Positions 1 to 8,074 of a stretch of 64,000 nt of DNA are shown here, in pieces (position 1 is the first letter of the stretch; each line of letters begins with the position of its first letter). This DNA comes from Rhodospirillales bacterium. GTDB taxonomy: Bacteria > Pseudomonadota > Alphaproteobacteria > Rhodospirillales > Casp-alpha2. The position numbers were made by a program, and so were the translations under genes. The stretch is taken from assembly GCA_018662225.1 (NCBI GenBank), contig JABJGO010000082.1, forward strand, positions 1 through 64,000. Reading direction: 5' to 3'. The notes under the pieces are model-generated. The model made no database searches, had not been told where the DNA came from, and saw only the letters and a list, made by a program, of their open reading frames with translations.

Positions 1-30
1 AACGTGAGAATCAAAAGCCTACAAGTTTGC

Positions 31-61
31 CATATTATGCATCGCGTTGATGCATAATATG
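31..61. repeat. Perfect 13-bp inverted repeat, 5-nt loop
   Basis: Arms 31-43 and 49-61 are exactly complementary (CATATTATGCATC and its reverse complement) around the loop GCGTT. The arms are A+T-rich and no T-tract follows on either strand, so a simple intrinsic terminator is not obvious. It lies just outside the left inverted repeat at 71-125. Role unknown; it could be an operator, a transposition-related structure or part of a gene end left of the window. Confidence 0.6.
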
Positions 62-70
62 AAACAGTTG

Positions 71-125
71 TGACTCATATACTGAGAATAACCCGCATTC
101 TGGACTGATATAGCGAGAATCCGTT
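71..125 (+). repeat. IS21-like terminal repeat, left copy
   Basis: Two related ~20-bp units lie in tandem: TGACTCATATACTGAGAAT at 71-89 and TGGACTGATATAGCGAGAAT at 101-120, then CCGTT. The same two units in the same order occur on the minus strand at 938-892. A further GTGAGAAT at 4-11 suggests the array may begin before the window. Doubled repeats of this kind at inward-facing ends are typical of IS21-family elements; that assignment is by resemblance only. Confidence 0.45.
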
Positions 126-205
126 TTGTTCTGATTACGGGTGCAAAGCAGACTACATTTCAGATCACTAAAAAGGTCTGTAAATGACCCAAGTCGGAAA
201 TCTTC

Positions 206-694
206 CTAACTCTCACGATGCAACGCTCCCAAGAATTTGTCTACAACAAGGCCATCATCAGAAAGCGGCATTTTGATAATCTGGACGCGGAGATGCTCAC
301 GTTCTTGCCAAAAAACTGGGCCACTGGCGAGTGTAATTTTCTTTTCTGTCGCTAACATCGTTAAGAGGTTTTTGTCATCTTCGTCGAACCCAAAGTCTAA
401 CTCGCTCATACGTTTCCCGGTGAGATCGACGCCGTAAAGATCAACCGACTTTCCACCCCATAATCGGTAAACAAAATCATCTGTTCGGCCAGGCATGAAA
501 TCCCCGACGCGGAGCCTTCCGTACCAACCGTCAAAATCCTCAAAAGAGAAATCTTTCCACGCCGGGAGCAATAAATCCTGAAACTTTGACTGCCATAATT
601 CAACGAGTGGTTCAAAGACACCAAACTCTTTAACGGGCGTATCCACCTCGTAGACGTGGTAGGTCCAGCCTTGTGCTTCTTTCCAGAATGTCAT
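206..694 (-). CDS. PAS_5-type domain protein (162 aa)
   Basis: A single-domain soluble protein of 162 residues with no signal peptide or membrane segment. It carries the pattern seen in alphaproteobacterial PAS_5 proteins: FVYRLWG near residue 75, then YGVDLTGKRMSEL, and near the C-terminus MPLSDDG. A second protein here (30693-31220) has the same landmarks (FTYRFWG, DLSNKSIHEL, MPLSSDG), so the two are paralogues. Such proteins lack an output domain and their ligand and partner are not known. It sits alone between inverted repeats (71-938), unlinked to the nap operon on its left in transcription order. Domain call is by motif; function is not assigned. Confidence 0.65.
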   Translation of the reverse strand: MTFWKEAQGWTYHVYEVDTPVKEFGVFEPLVELWQSKFQDLLLPAWKDFSFEDFDGWYGRLRVGDFMPGRTDDFVYRLWGGKSVDLYGVDLTGKRMSELDFGFDEDDKNLLTMLATEKKITLASGPVFWQEREHLRVQIIKMPLSDDGLVVDKFLGALHRES

Positions 695-891
695 TTTTAT
701 ATATTTTCATCCATAAAAATGACCGTACATTTTATTTGGAAATAGCACAATGTCAGGCCCCTACTGCGAAAACGGGGATCGGTATCGTGAGGAAGACACG
801 CGAATGCAATTTTCCGCTTCTGGTTATTCTCGGAAGTGATCAACGCCCGACAAGAATGTCCGGCCCTGGTGGGTAACCAGAAACCATCGCT

Positions 892-938
892 AACGGAATT
901 CTCACCTTATGGGTCCACAATTCTCACTTTATGAGTCA
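892..938 (-). repeat. IS21-like terminal repeat, right copy
   Basis: Read on the minus strand, units TGACTCATAAAGTGAGAAT (938-920) and TGGACCCATAAGGTGAGAAT (917-898) are followed by TCCGTT. They match the left copy unit for unit, but the spacer between units is 2 nt here and 11 nt on the left. The copies face each other. Confidence 0.45.
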
Positions 939-948
939 AATCACACTT

Positions 949-987
949 CAAAAACCGAACAGATTGAGTCAATTTGTTCGGTTTTTG
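949..987 (-). terminator. Intrinsic terminator after napC
   Basis: Arms 949-961 and 975-987 are complementary (AAAAACCGAACA against TGTTCGGTTTTT plus a C-G pair), with a 13-nt loop. The A- and T-runs at the outer arms give a T-tract on either strand. It begins 2 bp after the napC stop. The minus-strand sequence from the stop codon inward resembles that after the gene at 55075-56430. Confidence 0.8.
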
Positions 988-989
988 CA

Positions 990-1586
990 CTAGTTCCAGC
1001 CTTCAACCCCGGTCATATCAGGCAGGTGGTGGGCGATCCCCTTGTGGCAATCGATGCAGGTTTTCTCACCCGTTCCTAACAATCGCTGGTGGCTGTTCGC
1101 CGCGCGGGCACTTTGGGCCGTGATGTCCATATATTCATAATTATGGCAGTTGCGACATTCCAGTGAATCATTGGCTTTCAAGCGCGCCCATTCGTTTTGG
1201 GCCAGCGTTAATCGCATGGCTTCAAATTTTTTGCGCGTATTGATGGTGCCAAAAACCTTGCCCCAGACTTCTTTTGAGGCCTGCATCTTGCGGGCGATCT
1301 TGTCCGTCCAATTGTGTGGCACATGGCAATCTGGACATGTGGCACGAACACCGGATCGATTTGAATAGTGCACGGTGGTCCGTAGTTCCTCAAATGCGTT
1401 GTTGCGCATCTCATGGCAACTGATACAGAAAGCTTCCGTATTCGTGGCTTCCAGCACCGTATTAAAGCCACCCCAGAAAATAATCCCGGCGACAAACCCG
1501 CCAATGGTCAGGGTCGCCAGTGAAAAGTGGCGGCTGGGACGGCCAAGGCCTTGCCAGATGTTCATCATGCGGCGAAACAGGTTCAC
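990..1586 (-). CDS. napC: NapC/NirT tetraheme cytochrome c
   Basis: Membrane-anchored quinol dehydrogenase that passes electrons from the quinol pool to NapB/NapA in the periplasm. The 198-aa protein has an N-terminal membrane anchor at about residues 20-42 and four CXXCH haem sites: CISCH, CPDCH, CRNCH and CIDCH, the last followed by KGIAHHLP, typical of NapC. Last gene of napEDABC, 25 bp after napB, with a terminator directly downstream. No napG/napH is present, so NapC is the only visible route from quinol. Length and haem number are normal for the family. Confidence 0.95.
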   Translation of the reverse strand: MNLFRRMMNIWQGLGRPSRHFSLATLTIGGFVAGIIFWGGFNTVLEATNTEAFCISCHEMRNNAFEELRTTVHYSNRSGVRATCPDCHVPHNWTDKIARKMQASKEVWGKVFGTINTRKKFEAMRLTLAQNEWARLKANDSLECRNCHNYEYMDITAQSARAANSHQRLLGTGEKTCIDCHKGIAHHLPDMTGVEGWN

Positions 1587-1611
1587 GGCAGTCTCCTCCT
1601 ACTGTTTCTGG

Positions 1612-2064
1612 CTACTGACCTGATGACAAATCATCAGCGTCGATAAACATGTTTTCCACGAGCGGTGAAACCGAAAGCTGCGGCACATGACACTGGTGAC
1701 AGAAATAGCGTTGCGCTGTCACGTCAGACAATACTTGTCCCACACGGTTCATAAAGTGCGTCACGCTAACCATAGGGGCCTGAGACAGGCCTACGGCCTT
1801 GCGACTGTGACAACTCATACATTTGTTGCTGTTCAGATCAATGCGGTAACCACGGATCTTATGCGGGATAACCGGCGGCTGTTCCGGATAATTCCGAACC
1901 TCACGTAATTCCGTGAAGGACGGCTTTGGCATATCCGGGGGCGTCGGTTGCTGGGTCAAATCAAAGGTACGCAAGGTAGCAATATTGTCTTCAGCAAAAC
2001 TGAGCGATGACGTCATCATGATGGCGAGCGCAAACAATCCAGCGGCAAGCCCGTGTGAAATCAT
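1612..2064 (-). CDS. napB: NapB diheme cytochrome c, small subunit
   Basis: Periplasmic electron-transfer subunit of nitrate reductase. It carries a cleavable signal peptide (hydrophobic stretch then SLSFAED) and two CXXCH haem motifs (CMSCH and CHQCH), as expected for NapB. The ATG chosen at 2064 lies 2 bp after the napA stop and gives 150 aa, the usual NapB length. An in-frame ATG at 2094, inside the end of napA, would add ten residues and has no better ribosome site. Translation is probably coupled to napA. Confidence 0.93.
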   Translation of the reverse strand: MISHGLAAGLFALAIMMTSSLSFAEDNIATLRTFDLTQQPTPPDMPKPSFTELREVRNYPEQPPVIPHKIRGYRIDLNSNKCMSCHSRKAVGLSQAPMVSVTHFMNRVGQVLSDVTAQRYFCHQCHVPQLSVSPLVENMFIDADDLSSGQ

Positions 2065-2066
2065 CC

Positions 2067-4616
2067 TCAGGCGGGAATAATTTTGACTGCACATTTCTTG
2101 TAATCCGTCTGCTTTGAAAGGGGATCGGTGGCATCAAGTGTCACCTTGTTAATAAGTTGGCTGGCATCGAACCAGGGTACGAAGACCAGACCTTTGGGCG
2201 GGCGGTTACGACCACGCGTTTCAACCCGGCTGTTAATCTCGCCACGCCTGGATACCACCCGAACCTCGCTACCCCGGCGCAAACCGCGGGCATCGGCATC
2301 ATCGGGATGCATATACACCTTGGCGTCCGGGTATGCTTTATAAAGCTCAGGCACGCGTTGGGTCATGGAGCCGGAGTGCCAGTGCTCCAGCACACGGCCG
2401 GTACACAGCCACATATCGTATTCGGCATCGGGCGATTCAGCCGGTGGCTCGTATGGCAATGCGAAAATATTCGCCCGACCATCCTTATGGCCATAGAACT
2501 GAATGCCCTTCCCGGATTCCACGTAAGGGTCCAGATCTTCACGAAACCGCCACTTGGTTTCCTTGCCGTCGACCACAGGCCAGCGCAACCCGCGCTCCTT
2601 GTGATAGGTATCGAAGTCGGCCAGGTCATGGGCGTGACCACGCCCGAACTGAGCGTATTCTTCAAACAATCCTTTTTGAATATAGAAACCAAAATCCTTG
2701 GATTCGTGGTTGTCATAGTCATGATGAGTTTCAGACAGTGGATAGCGATCCACGTTACCGTTCCGATACAGGATATCGTACAGCGTCTTGCCGCGGTGTT
2801 CCGGCATCTTGGCCAAAAGTTCTTCGGGCCAGACTTCTTCTACCTTGAAGCGTTTGGAGAACTCGACCAACTGCCACAAATCAGACTTGGACTCGCCCGG
2901 TGCCGGGACCAGTTCATGCCAGAACTGGGTACGCCGTTCAGCATTACCATAAGCGCCTTCTTTTTCCACCCACATTGCGGTAGGCAAAATCAGATCGGCG
3001 GCCTCGGCTGTGACCGTAGGATAAGCATCCGATACCACAATAAAGGCATCGGGGTTACGATATCCGGGTAACGTTTCCTCGTTGAGGTTAGCCGCGGCCT
3101 GAACGTTATTGTTCACCTGTACCCAATAAGCATTCAACTTGCCATCACGCAGCATGCGATTGTGCTGAACCGCGTGATAACCGGGTTTTTCAGGGATGGT
3201 GCCGTCGGGCAGCTTCCAGATGTCTTCGGCAATGGCGCGGTGCTTGGGGTTCTTAACCACCATATCAGCGGGTAACCGGTGCGAGAACGTACCGACCTCA
3301 CGCGCCGTGCCACACGCCGAAGGCTGCCCCGTCAACGAGAACGGACTGTTGCCCGGCTCGGAAATCTTGCCGGTAAGCAGGTGAATATTGTAGAGCAGGT
3401 TATTGCACCACACCCCACGGGTATGCTGATTGACACCCATGGTCCACAAGGACATCACCCGTGTATCGGGCTTGGCATACAGCTCAGCCAAAGCGATCAG
3501 ATCGTCTTTGGACACGCCGGACAATTCGGAGACTGTGTCCACGTCATAGTCGGCCACAAATGCAGCGTATTCTTCAAACGTGATTTCCGTGGAGCCGCCT
3601 GCCTTCTTGGCATTCTTGGCTTTTTTCTGGAGCGGGTGATCCGGCCGCAGGCCGTAACCGATATCCGTATTTCCACGTCTGAAATTGGTGTGGTCCTTCA
3701 CAAAATCCTTGTTCACTCGGCCCGTTTCAATGATGTATTTGGCGATAAAGTTGAGGATTGCCAGGTCCGTTTGTGGTGTAAACACCATGGGTATATCGGC
3801 CAAATCGAACGAACGGTGCTTGTACGTAGACAGAACGGCCACCTTCACATGTTTGTGGCTCAACCGGCGATCCGTTAACCGGGTCCACAGGATCGGATGC
3901 ATTTCCGCCATGTTGGAACCCCACAGCACGAACGCGTCAGCCGCTTCGAAATCGTCGTAACACCCCATGGGCTCATCAATACCGAACGTCCGCATAAAGC
4001 CACCGACGGCGGATGCCATACAATGCCGGGCGTTAGGATCGATATTGTTAGACCGGAAGCCAGCCTTCATCAGTTTGGATGCGGCATAGCCTTCCCACAC
4101 GGTCCACTGGCCTGAGCCGAACATACCCACAGACGTGGGGCCGTTCTTCTTCAACGCGGCCTTGAACTTCTCGGCCATAACATCGAAGGCCTGATCCCAC
4201 GATACAGGGGTAAATTCGCCTGTTTTGCTATAGGCGCCATCGGTCATGCGCAGCAAAGGCTGCGTCAGACGATCCTTACCGTACATAATCTTGGAAAGGA
4301 AATACCCTTTCACGCAATTCAGCCCGCGGTTGACCTCGGCCAGAATATCGCCGTGCGTTGCCACAACGCGTTCATTCTTAGTGGCCACCATGACGCTGCA
4401 ACCCGTGCCGCAAAACCGGCAAGGTGCCTTTGACCATTTCATTCTCGTGTTAGTTGTACTTGTAGCCAGACTGGATGCCGCTGCCGGGGCGCTCACACCA
4501 GCCGCTGCGGCTGCCGCAACCAGAGCGTTTGCCTTCATATAGTCACGACGGCTCAAACCTTTGTTGAGGCCTTTCTTTTGGCCCAGATCCTTTTCGATGT
4601 TCTTGGTGTCACGCAT
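2067..4616 (-). CDS. napA: Periplasmic nitrate reductase catalytic subunit
   Basis: Mo-bis-MGD enzyme reducing nitrate to nitrite in the periplasm. From the ATG at 4616 the protein has about 849 residues: a Tat signal (SRRDYMKA, residues 22-29, then an alanine-rich hydrophobic stretch), a 4Fe-4S site CRFCGTGC at about residues 66-73 with a later Cys in LNCVKGY, and the Mo-ligand Cys in [14 protein letters not shown] lies 9 nt before this ATG; in-frame ATGs at 4622 and 4625 are closer to it. The start overlaps the napD end. Full length, no visible defect. Confidence 0.96.
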   Translation of the reverse strand: MRDTKNIEKDLGQKKGLNKGLSRRDYMKANALVAAAAAAGVSAPAAASSLATSTTNTRMKWSKAPCRFCGTGCSVMVATKNERVVATHGDILAEVNRGLNCVKGYFLSKIMYGKDRLTQPLLRMTDGAYSKTGEFTPVSWDQAFDVMAEKFKAALKKNGPTSVGMFGSGQWTVWEGYAASKLMKAGFRSNNIDPNARHCMASAVGGFMRTFGIDEPMGCYDDFEAADAFVLWGSNMAEMHPILWTRLTDRRLSHKHVKVAVLSTYKHRSFDLADIPMVFTPQTDLAILNFIAKYIIETGRVNKDFVKDHTNFRRGNTDIGYGLRPDHPLQKKAKNAKKAGGSTEITFEEYAAFVADYDVDTVSELSGVSKDDLIALAELYAKPDTRVMSLWTMGVNQHTRGVWCNNLLYNIHLLTGKISEPGNSPFSLTGQPSACGTAREVGTFSHRLPADMVVKNPKHRAIAEDIWKLPDGTIPEKPGYHAVQHNRMLRDGKLNAYWVQVNNNVQAAANLNEETLPGYRNPDAFIVVSDAYPTVTAEAADLILPTAMWVEKEGAYGNAERRTQFWHELVPAPGESKSDLWQLVEFSKRFKVEEVWPEELLAKMPEHRGKTLYDILYRNGNVDRYPLSETHHDYDNHESKDFGFYIQKGLFEEYAQFGRGHAHDLADFDTYHKERGLRWPVVDGKETKWRFREDLDPYVESGKGIQFYGHKDGRANIFALPYEPPAESPDAEYDMWLCTGRVLEHWHSGSMTQRVPELYKAYPDAKVYMHPDDADARGLRRGSEVRVVSRRGEINSRVETRGRNRPPKGLVFVPWFDASQLINKVTLDATDPLSKQTDYKKCAVKIIPA

Positions 4617-4926
4617 CGCCATCATCCTCAATCTGGTGATAGACAAGTGAAACCGAGATAACACCGTCTGTCTTTTCTATCTTTGTGATTGTGCTCAACA
4701 ACTCAGAATCGCTGTTTGCTTCTACTGTCATGATGAGCTTACCAGGCGTTTCCGTTACATGAACTTCCACACCGGGTAGCGCCGTCAGTTGCGGCACGAT
4801 CGTGGGATTTTTCTCTGACCAGGCCTGTACATACAAACTGGCGATGTGTCCGGTGTCCGTATTAAACGCCCCGGTCAGTAACCCTCGCCGGGTTGTAAGG
4901 CCTGGATCGCGTGATTTTTGTATCAT
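4609..4926 (-). CDS. napD: NapD, NapA-specific Tat-signal chaperone
   Basis: Cytoplasmic chaperone that binds the NapA twin-arginine signal and holds back export until the cofactor is loaded. The C-terminal two thirds match NapD ([25 protein letters not shown]). The start at 4926 is chosen because GAAGGTGA sits about 6 nt upstream; earlier ATGs at 4956 and 4977 lack this. The 105-aa product has an N-terminal extension with [11 protein letters not shown], which resembles the start of NapF and Tat-like peptides rather than the short E. coli NapD. Overlaps napA. Confidence 0.9.
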   Translation of the reverse strand: MIQKSRDPGLTTRRGLLTGAFNTDTGHIASLYVQAWSEKNPTIVPQLTALPGVEVHVTETPGKLIMTVEANSDSELLSTITKIEKTDGVISVSLVYHQIEDDGDA

Positions 4927-4989
4927 TTTGTCACCTTCGGTATATCGACCAGCCATGACGCACTGGAAACGACTCATACGTAATTTTAT

Positions 4990-5151
4990 TTAAGAGATGC
5001 TGGGTGGACCGGTCAGAATTTGCGTTAGCCACACCGCAAATCCGTATCCCCCGACAATAGCCACTGCCAAAGCCGGCGCAACAATCATTGTCAGAAAAAG
5101 GAACAGCTTTAGCTCTCCACCTTTTGACACTGTAATCGGTTCGCTATTCAT
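4990..5151 (-). CDS. napE: NapE, small membrane protein of nap operon
   Basis: Single-span membrane protein of 53 residues from the ATG at 5151 (60 from the ATG at 5172). The NapE signature is plain: ELKLFLFLTMIVAP, then VGGYGFAVW and a terminal GPP. Its role in the Nap system is not settled; it is often the first gene of alpha- and gammaproteobacterial nap operons. Here it is first in napEDABC, 63 bp before napD and about 70 bp downstream of an FNR-like box. Confidence 0.88.
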   Translation of the reverse strand: MNSEPITVSKGGELKLFLFLTMIVAPALAVAIVGGYGFAVWLTQILTGPPSIS

Positions 5152-5221
5152 CCTGATTAGCCCTGTTTTCATAAATCAGACAACGTAGTGTCATGTTTAA
5201 TGCTGCTGATGTAATCATGCT

Positions 5222-5235
5222 TTGATCTAGATCAC
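5222..5235 (-). promoter_or_regulatory. FNR/Anr-type operator upstream of nap
   Basis: TTGATCTAGATCAC matches the FNR/CRP-superfamily palindrome TTGAT-N4-ATCAA with one mismatch. It lies 70 bp before the napE ATG at 5151 and 40 bp after the stop of the preceding gene, a sensible place for oxygen-dependent activation of nap. A nitric-oxide-responsive NnrR/Dnr regulator would use a very similar site, so the protein that binds cannot be told. Confidence 0.65.
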
Positions 5236-5274
5236 GATAACATACAATAAAATGCAGCGTAGCAAAAATATTTT

Positions 5275-6243
5275 CTAGTAACCTCTACCACGACGGTCTA
5301 CGCCGCTCTTCCGCCGGTTGCGGTCGCCGATGGGAATACGTTTGGCGCGACGGTCAATTGGGCTGCGCTTTATAGGAGGACTTTCGCTGCTGTCATTGTT
5401 GCTCGAAGCACTATTCATCCAGTCGGGCTTGCCTTCTTTCTTGGTGGGGTTGATTTCCACCATTCGGATTTCATTCTGCTTCTTGGGTTTGTGCTTAACT
5501 TCGACCATACGGTAGTCTGGAGTATACTCTTCCCGGTCCTTGCTGGTCACAACGACTTGATCCTGAAACACCCGCTCTTCGCTCATGGGGCCGGAAATGT
5601 CTCGGTCTTCACGGGTTTTCGTTTGTCCAAACCACCTGTTCGCCATATTTTTAGCGGCCAGTTTGGCCCATTCTGGCAAACCTTCAATTTGCTGGAATTC
5701 AATCGGTACACCACCGGCTTTCTTGACCGCTACAATTTTCTGGGCGTTCACCGTACCGTCTTCGTTGGTTATATCGTTCACATCTGCGGCCACCAGAATT
5801 TCCGGCACATCCATTTCCTGGAACCGATCGCTGAGTATGCTGGTTCCAATCTCGTTGATCAGGATCGCCGCCCGGTGATATCCCTGTTCCTTATCCACAC
5901 CATCAAATCGCATGATGAAATTATCGCCCTGAACTGCCGCCGAATCTTTGGGGCTTTTACGGGATAGCTCGAATTTGCGATCACAAATTTCCAGCAAGCC
6001 ATCGGCAGCCCGGCTATCGCGTCCCCCCATCATGTCAAATACGGGTGTCAGGCCAAAAATAAAGACTGTATCACCAGAACTGCCCCTACCAGCGCTGAGC
6101 ACCGTGTTGCCGTCCAGCGACTCCATCTCAGCCGATAACGTTTCTATCACGGACGCCTCTACGTCCTTGTCGATGTCCTCGGAAAGGTCATCTTCTTCCT
6201 TGAACGCATCCGCCAACCGGCCAAAAAGTGACTTCTTTGCCAT
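5275..6243 (-). CDS. Conserved hypothetical, degenerate GGDEF-like core
   Basis: A 322-aa cytoplasmic protein without membrane segments. The acidic N-terminus is followed by a region (about residues 55-150) whose spacing recalls a nucleotidyl-cyclase/GGDEF fold: FGLTPVFDMMGG, LLEICDRKF, then QGDNFIMRFDG and an AAILINEIG helix where a GGDEF protein has GGDEF and its next helix. The catalytic residues are not there, so any such fold would be inactive. The C-terminal third is low-complexity and strongly basic (many RR and KR pairs), suggesting RNA, DNA or membrane-lipid contact. Same strand as nap but separated by the FNR-like box. Real gene by length and codon use; function unknown. Confidence 0.6.
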   Translation of the reverse strand: MAKKSLFGRLADAFKEEDDLSEDIDKDVEASVIETLSAEMESLDGNTVLSAGRGSSGDTVFIFGLTPVFDMMGGRDSRAADGLLEICDRKFELSRKSPKDSAAVQGDNFIMRFDGVDKEQGYHRAAILINEIGTSILSDRFQEMDVPEILVAADVNDITNEDGTVNAQKIVAVKKAGGVPIEFQQIEGLPEWAKLAAKNMANRWFGQTKTREDRDISGPMSEERVFQDQVVVTSKDREEYTPDYRMVEVKHKPKKQNEIRMVEINPTKKEGKPDWMNSASSNNDSSESPPIKRSPIDRRAKRIPIGDRNRRKSGVDRRGRGY

Positions 6244-6372
6244 GCCATAAATCCATTATTATTACCTGCCCCCAAGGTTGGGTCTATTCTATGGGCATGA
6301 CGACAGGAATTTCCAGCGCAATATGGCCTGCACAACAACTTGTTACATGGTATGTTGTGCATGGTGTACCAC

Positions 6373-6435
6373 TAGAGCACGATCGTTTCGAATAGAATCA
6401 CTTCGTGATACTTTTGAAGCGTGAATCGTCCTCTA
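6373..6435. repeat. Imperfect REP-like hairpin element
   Basis: The left arm 6373-6401 starts TAGAGCACGATCGTTTCG; the right arm 6405-6435 ends CGTCCTCTA and pairs imperfectly with it around the loop TTC, with a perfect tip (ATCAC/GTGAT). It starts with TAGAGCA, a string also found directly at gene ends at 40883 and, on minus, at 55078. Looks like a decayed interspersed palindromic repeat. Confidence 0.5.
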
Positions 6436-6446
6436 CTCCATATATT

Positions 6447-6501
6447 TAGGGGCTTATTCACGTTCTTGAATGAATCAATCAAGAACGTGAATAAGCCCCT
6501 A
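6447..6501. repeat. Perfect 23-bp inverted repeat at gene end
   Basis: Arms 6447-6469 and 6479-6501 are exactly complementary with a 9-nt loop. The right arm contains the TAG stop of the DMT transporter (6499-6501), so the hairpin forms at the very 3' end of that mRNA. There is no T-tract after it on either strand. It may protect the transcript from 3' exonucleases or end transcription by another route. Confidence 0.75.
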
Positions 6502-7455
6502 GGGTGCAGGAGCCAGGGATTCATCGTCTTCCGCCTCAGCGAGCAGGCGTTCTCGGTAGAATACGTACAAGCCGGATGCCACAATAATGACGATACCCAC
6601 CCACGTAACCACATCCGGGAAGTCACCAAAGAACATATAGCCAAGTATCGTCGCGCTGATAATCTCCATATACTGGAACGGCGCGACCAGTCCCGCCCCC
6701 ACACGCCGCACCGCCATAATGATCATTAGATGGCCAAATGTGCCAATAAATCCAAGGCCACCAAGCAAGGCCCATTCCATGGCTGTGGGCCAGACAAAAC
6801 TGAGAGTATCTATACCGTTGACCTTGCCCACCAACAGGCCAGCAGACAGGGTAAGCATGCCGAAAACCCCTGTGTAGAACTGCATGGCGACGGCGCTACT
6901 GGTACCTGCCAACCAACGGGTAAGAACCATATAAAACGCGAACAGAGTCGCGGCGCCCAGAGGGTACAGGGCGCTGACACCGAATATCTCATAACTGGGT
7001 TGCACAATGATCATAGCACCACAGAACCCAACGCTGATCGCGGCCAATCGCCGCCACCCGACCCGCTCGCCTAACAACACCACCGACAACAGAGTCAGAA
7101 TAAACGGCTCAACAAAAAAGATCGCAATGGCATCCGCCAACGGCAGGACTCGGAGCGATGTAAAAAACATCAGCGTCGCCCCGCCGATCAAAACCCCGCG
7201 TGCCGCGTGCCCCCATATTTTCCGCCCGACGCCAAGTCCGCCATAGTACAGAACAAACGGAATCAAAATCACGGTCTGAAAAAAGAACCTAGACCATGTC
7301 ACCTGACCAGATGAGATCGTACCCGACACACCCTTGGCGATGGCGTCGATACCAGGCATGAGCAGCATGGCAATAATCATCAGCACCATGCCTTCCTGAA
7401 CGCGTTTGCGTGCGGCAACAGGCTTGGGCGTGTCAGCTATATTTTCGTTACTCAT
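6499..7455 (-). CDS. EamA/DMT-family transporter
   Basis: A 318-aa integral membrane protein with about ten predicted spans in two EamA repeats, a member of the drug/metabolite transporter superfamily. Both repeats show the usual features, including a Ser/Arg motif early (WSRFFFQT) and FFVEPFILTLLSVVLLGERV at the end of repeat one. Substrate cannot be predicted. Its ATG overlaps the stop of the preceding VOC gene (ATGA), so the two are co-transcribed. The stop lies within a perfect 23-bp hairpin. Confidence 0.85.
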   Translation of the reverse strand: MSNENIADTPKPVAARKRVQEGMVLMIIAMLLMPGIDAIAKGVSGTISSGQVTWSRFFFQTVILIPFVLYYGGLGVGRKIWGHAARGVLIGGATLMFFTSLRVLPLADAIAIFFVEPFILTLLSVVLLGERVGWRRLAAISVGFCGAMIIVQPSYEIFGVSALYPLGAATLFAFYMVLTRWLAGTSSAVAMQFYTGVFGMLTLSAGLLVGKVNGIDTLSFVWPTAMEWALLGGLGFIGTFGHLMIIMAVRRVGAGLVAPFQYMEIISATILGYMFFGDFPDVVTWVGIVIIVASGLYVFYRERLLAEAEDDESLAPAP

Positions 7456-7913
7456 TCAGATAATTCTTCCAGGGTGACGGGGGTCGCCATAATCCCCATT
7501 TCAGTGAAAGCCTGCTTGGCGGCATCGTCGGGTTGAATACGTTGGTAAAAGACTTCTAATTGATGCCCGTCGGGATCGAAAAAGTAAATGCCATAGGAAA
7601 TGCCATGATCCACTACGCCGGTGATATGCACGCCGCGATCCTGCAATTTTGTATGCAAGGCTTTCAGATCATCCAGTCCGCCGTCGATCTCAAATGACAC
7701 ATGGTTTACATCGATACCGCCTACGGTGCGGCGGTCACCTATGCCAAACAAAGCCAGGTCGTGATCTCGCGCACCAAATGACAAAAATGCGGCGGGTATC
7801 TGATCACTGGCATTGGTAATTTCCATGCCCAGCACATCCACATACCAATCCGCTGACGCCATGGCATCGGCCACGTACAGGACAACGTGGCCCAGTTTTT
7901 TGATCTTGGTCAT
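7452..7913 (-). CDS. VOC-family (glyoxalase/extradiol-like) protein
   Basis: A 153-aa vicinal-oxygen-chelate protein with two beta-alpha-beta-beta-beta modules. Visible metal ligand candidates are His in LGHVVLYV near residue 8, His in NHVSFEI, and Glu in HQLEVFYQ near the end. The start at 7913 is preferred over an upstream in-frame ATG at 8024: the domain begins right after it and AAGGGG lies upstream. Could be a dioxygenase-, lyase- or resistance-type enzyme. Overlaps the downstream DMT transporter by 4 nt, hinting that the exported compound and the enzyme substrate may be related. Confidence 0.85.
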   Translation of the reverse strand: MTKIKKLGHVVLYVADAMASADWYVDVLGMEITNASDQIPAAFLSFGARDHDLALFGIGDRRTVGGIDVNHVSFEIDGGLDDLKALHTKLQDRGVHITGVVDHGISYGIYFFDPDGHQLEVFYQRIQPDDAAKQAFTEMGIMATPVTLEELSE

Positions 7914-8074
7914 AAGAAGCCCCTTCTGCCTTCTTCTGTGCGCTTTAATAACGTAGAGGTCAACGGCAGAAAAATATGTGGGGTGCAAAACAAGTTTATG
8001 CCAATGTTGCTCAAGGTGGCTCACCCTCGTGGCGCATTGGCCACATGTATGAATGAGGAATCATGGAATGAATA

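Larger units (their letters stand above)
71..938. mobile_element. Candidate transposase-less element carrying a PAS gene
   Basis: The stretch is bounded by inverted copies of a bipartite repeat (71-125 on plus, 938-892 on minus) and holds one intact gene, a PAS_5-like protein at 206-694. No istA/istB-like coding region is present. The right part (about 720-890) holds no convincing gene, although a short open frame ending near 876 could be a remnant. Either a non-autonomous IS21-like cassette with a passenger gene, or the scar of a decayed insertion sequence. Target duplications could not be recognised by eye. Confidence 0.3.

Noticed and set aside
673-876. 67-codon plus frame ending RMSGPGG
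   Set aside because: Could be an IS remnant but matches nothing I recognise; start overlaps another gene's 5' end, so not listed as a CDS.
2157-3071. Long plus-strand open frame (304 codons) opposite napA
   Set aside because: It is antisense to a clear napA gene, has no domain, and follows napA codon structure.
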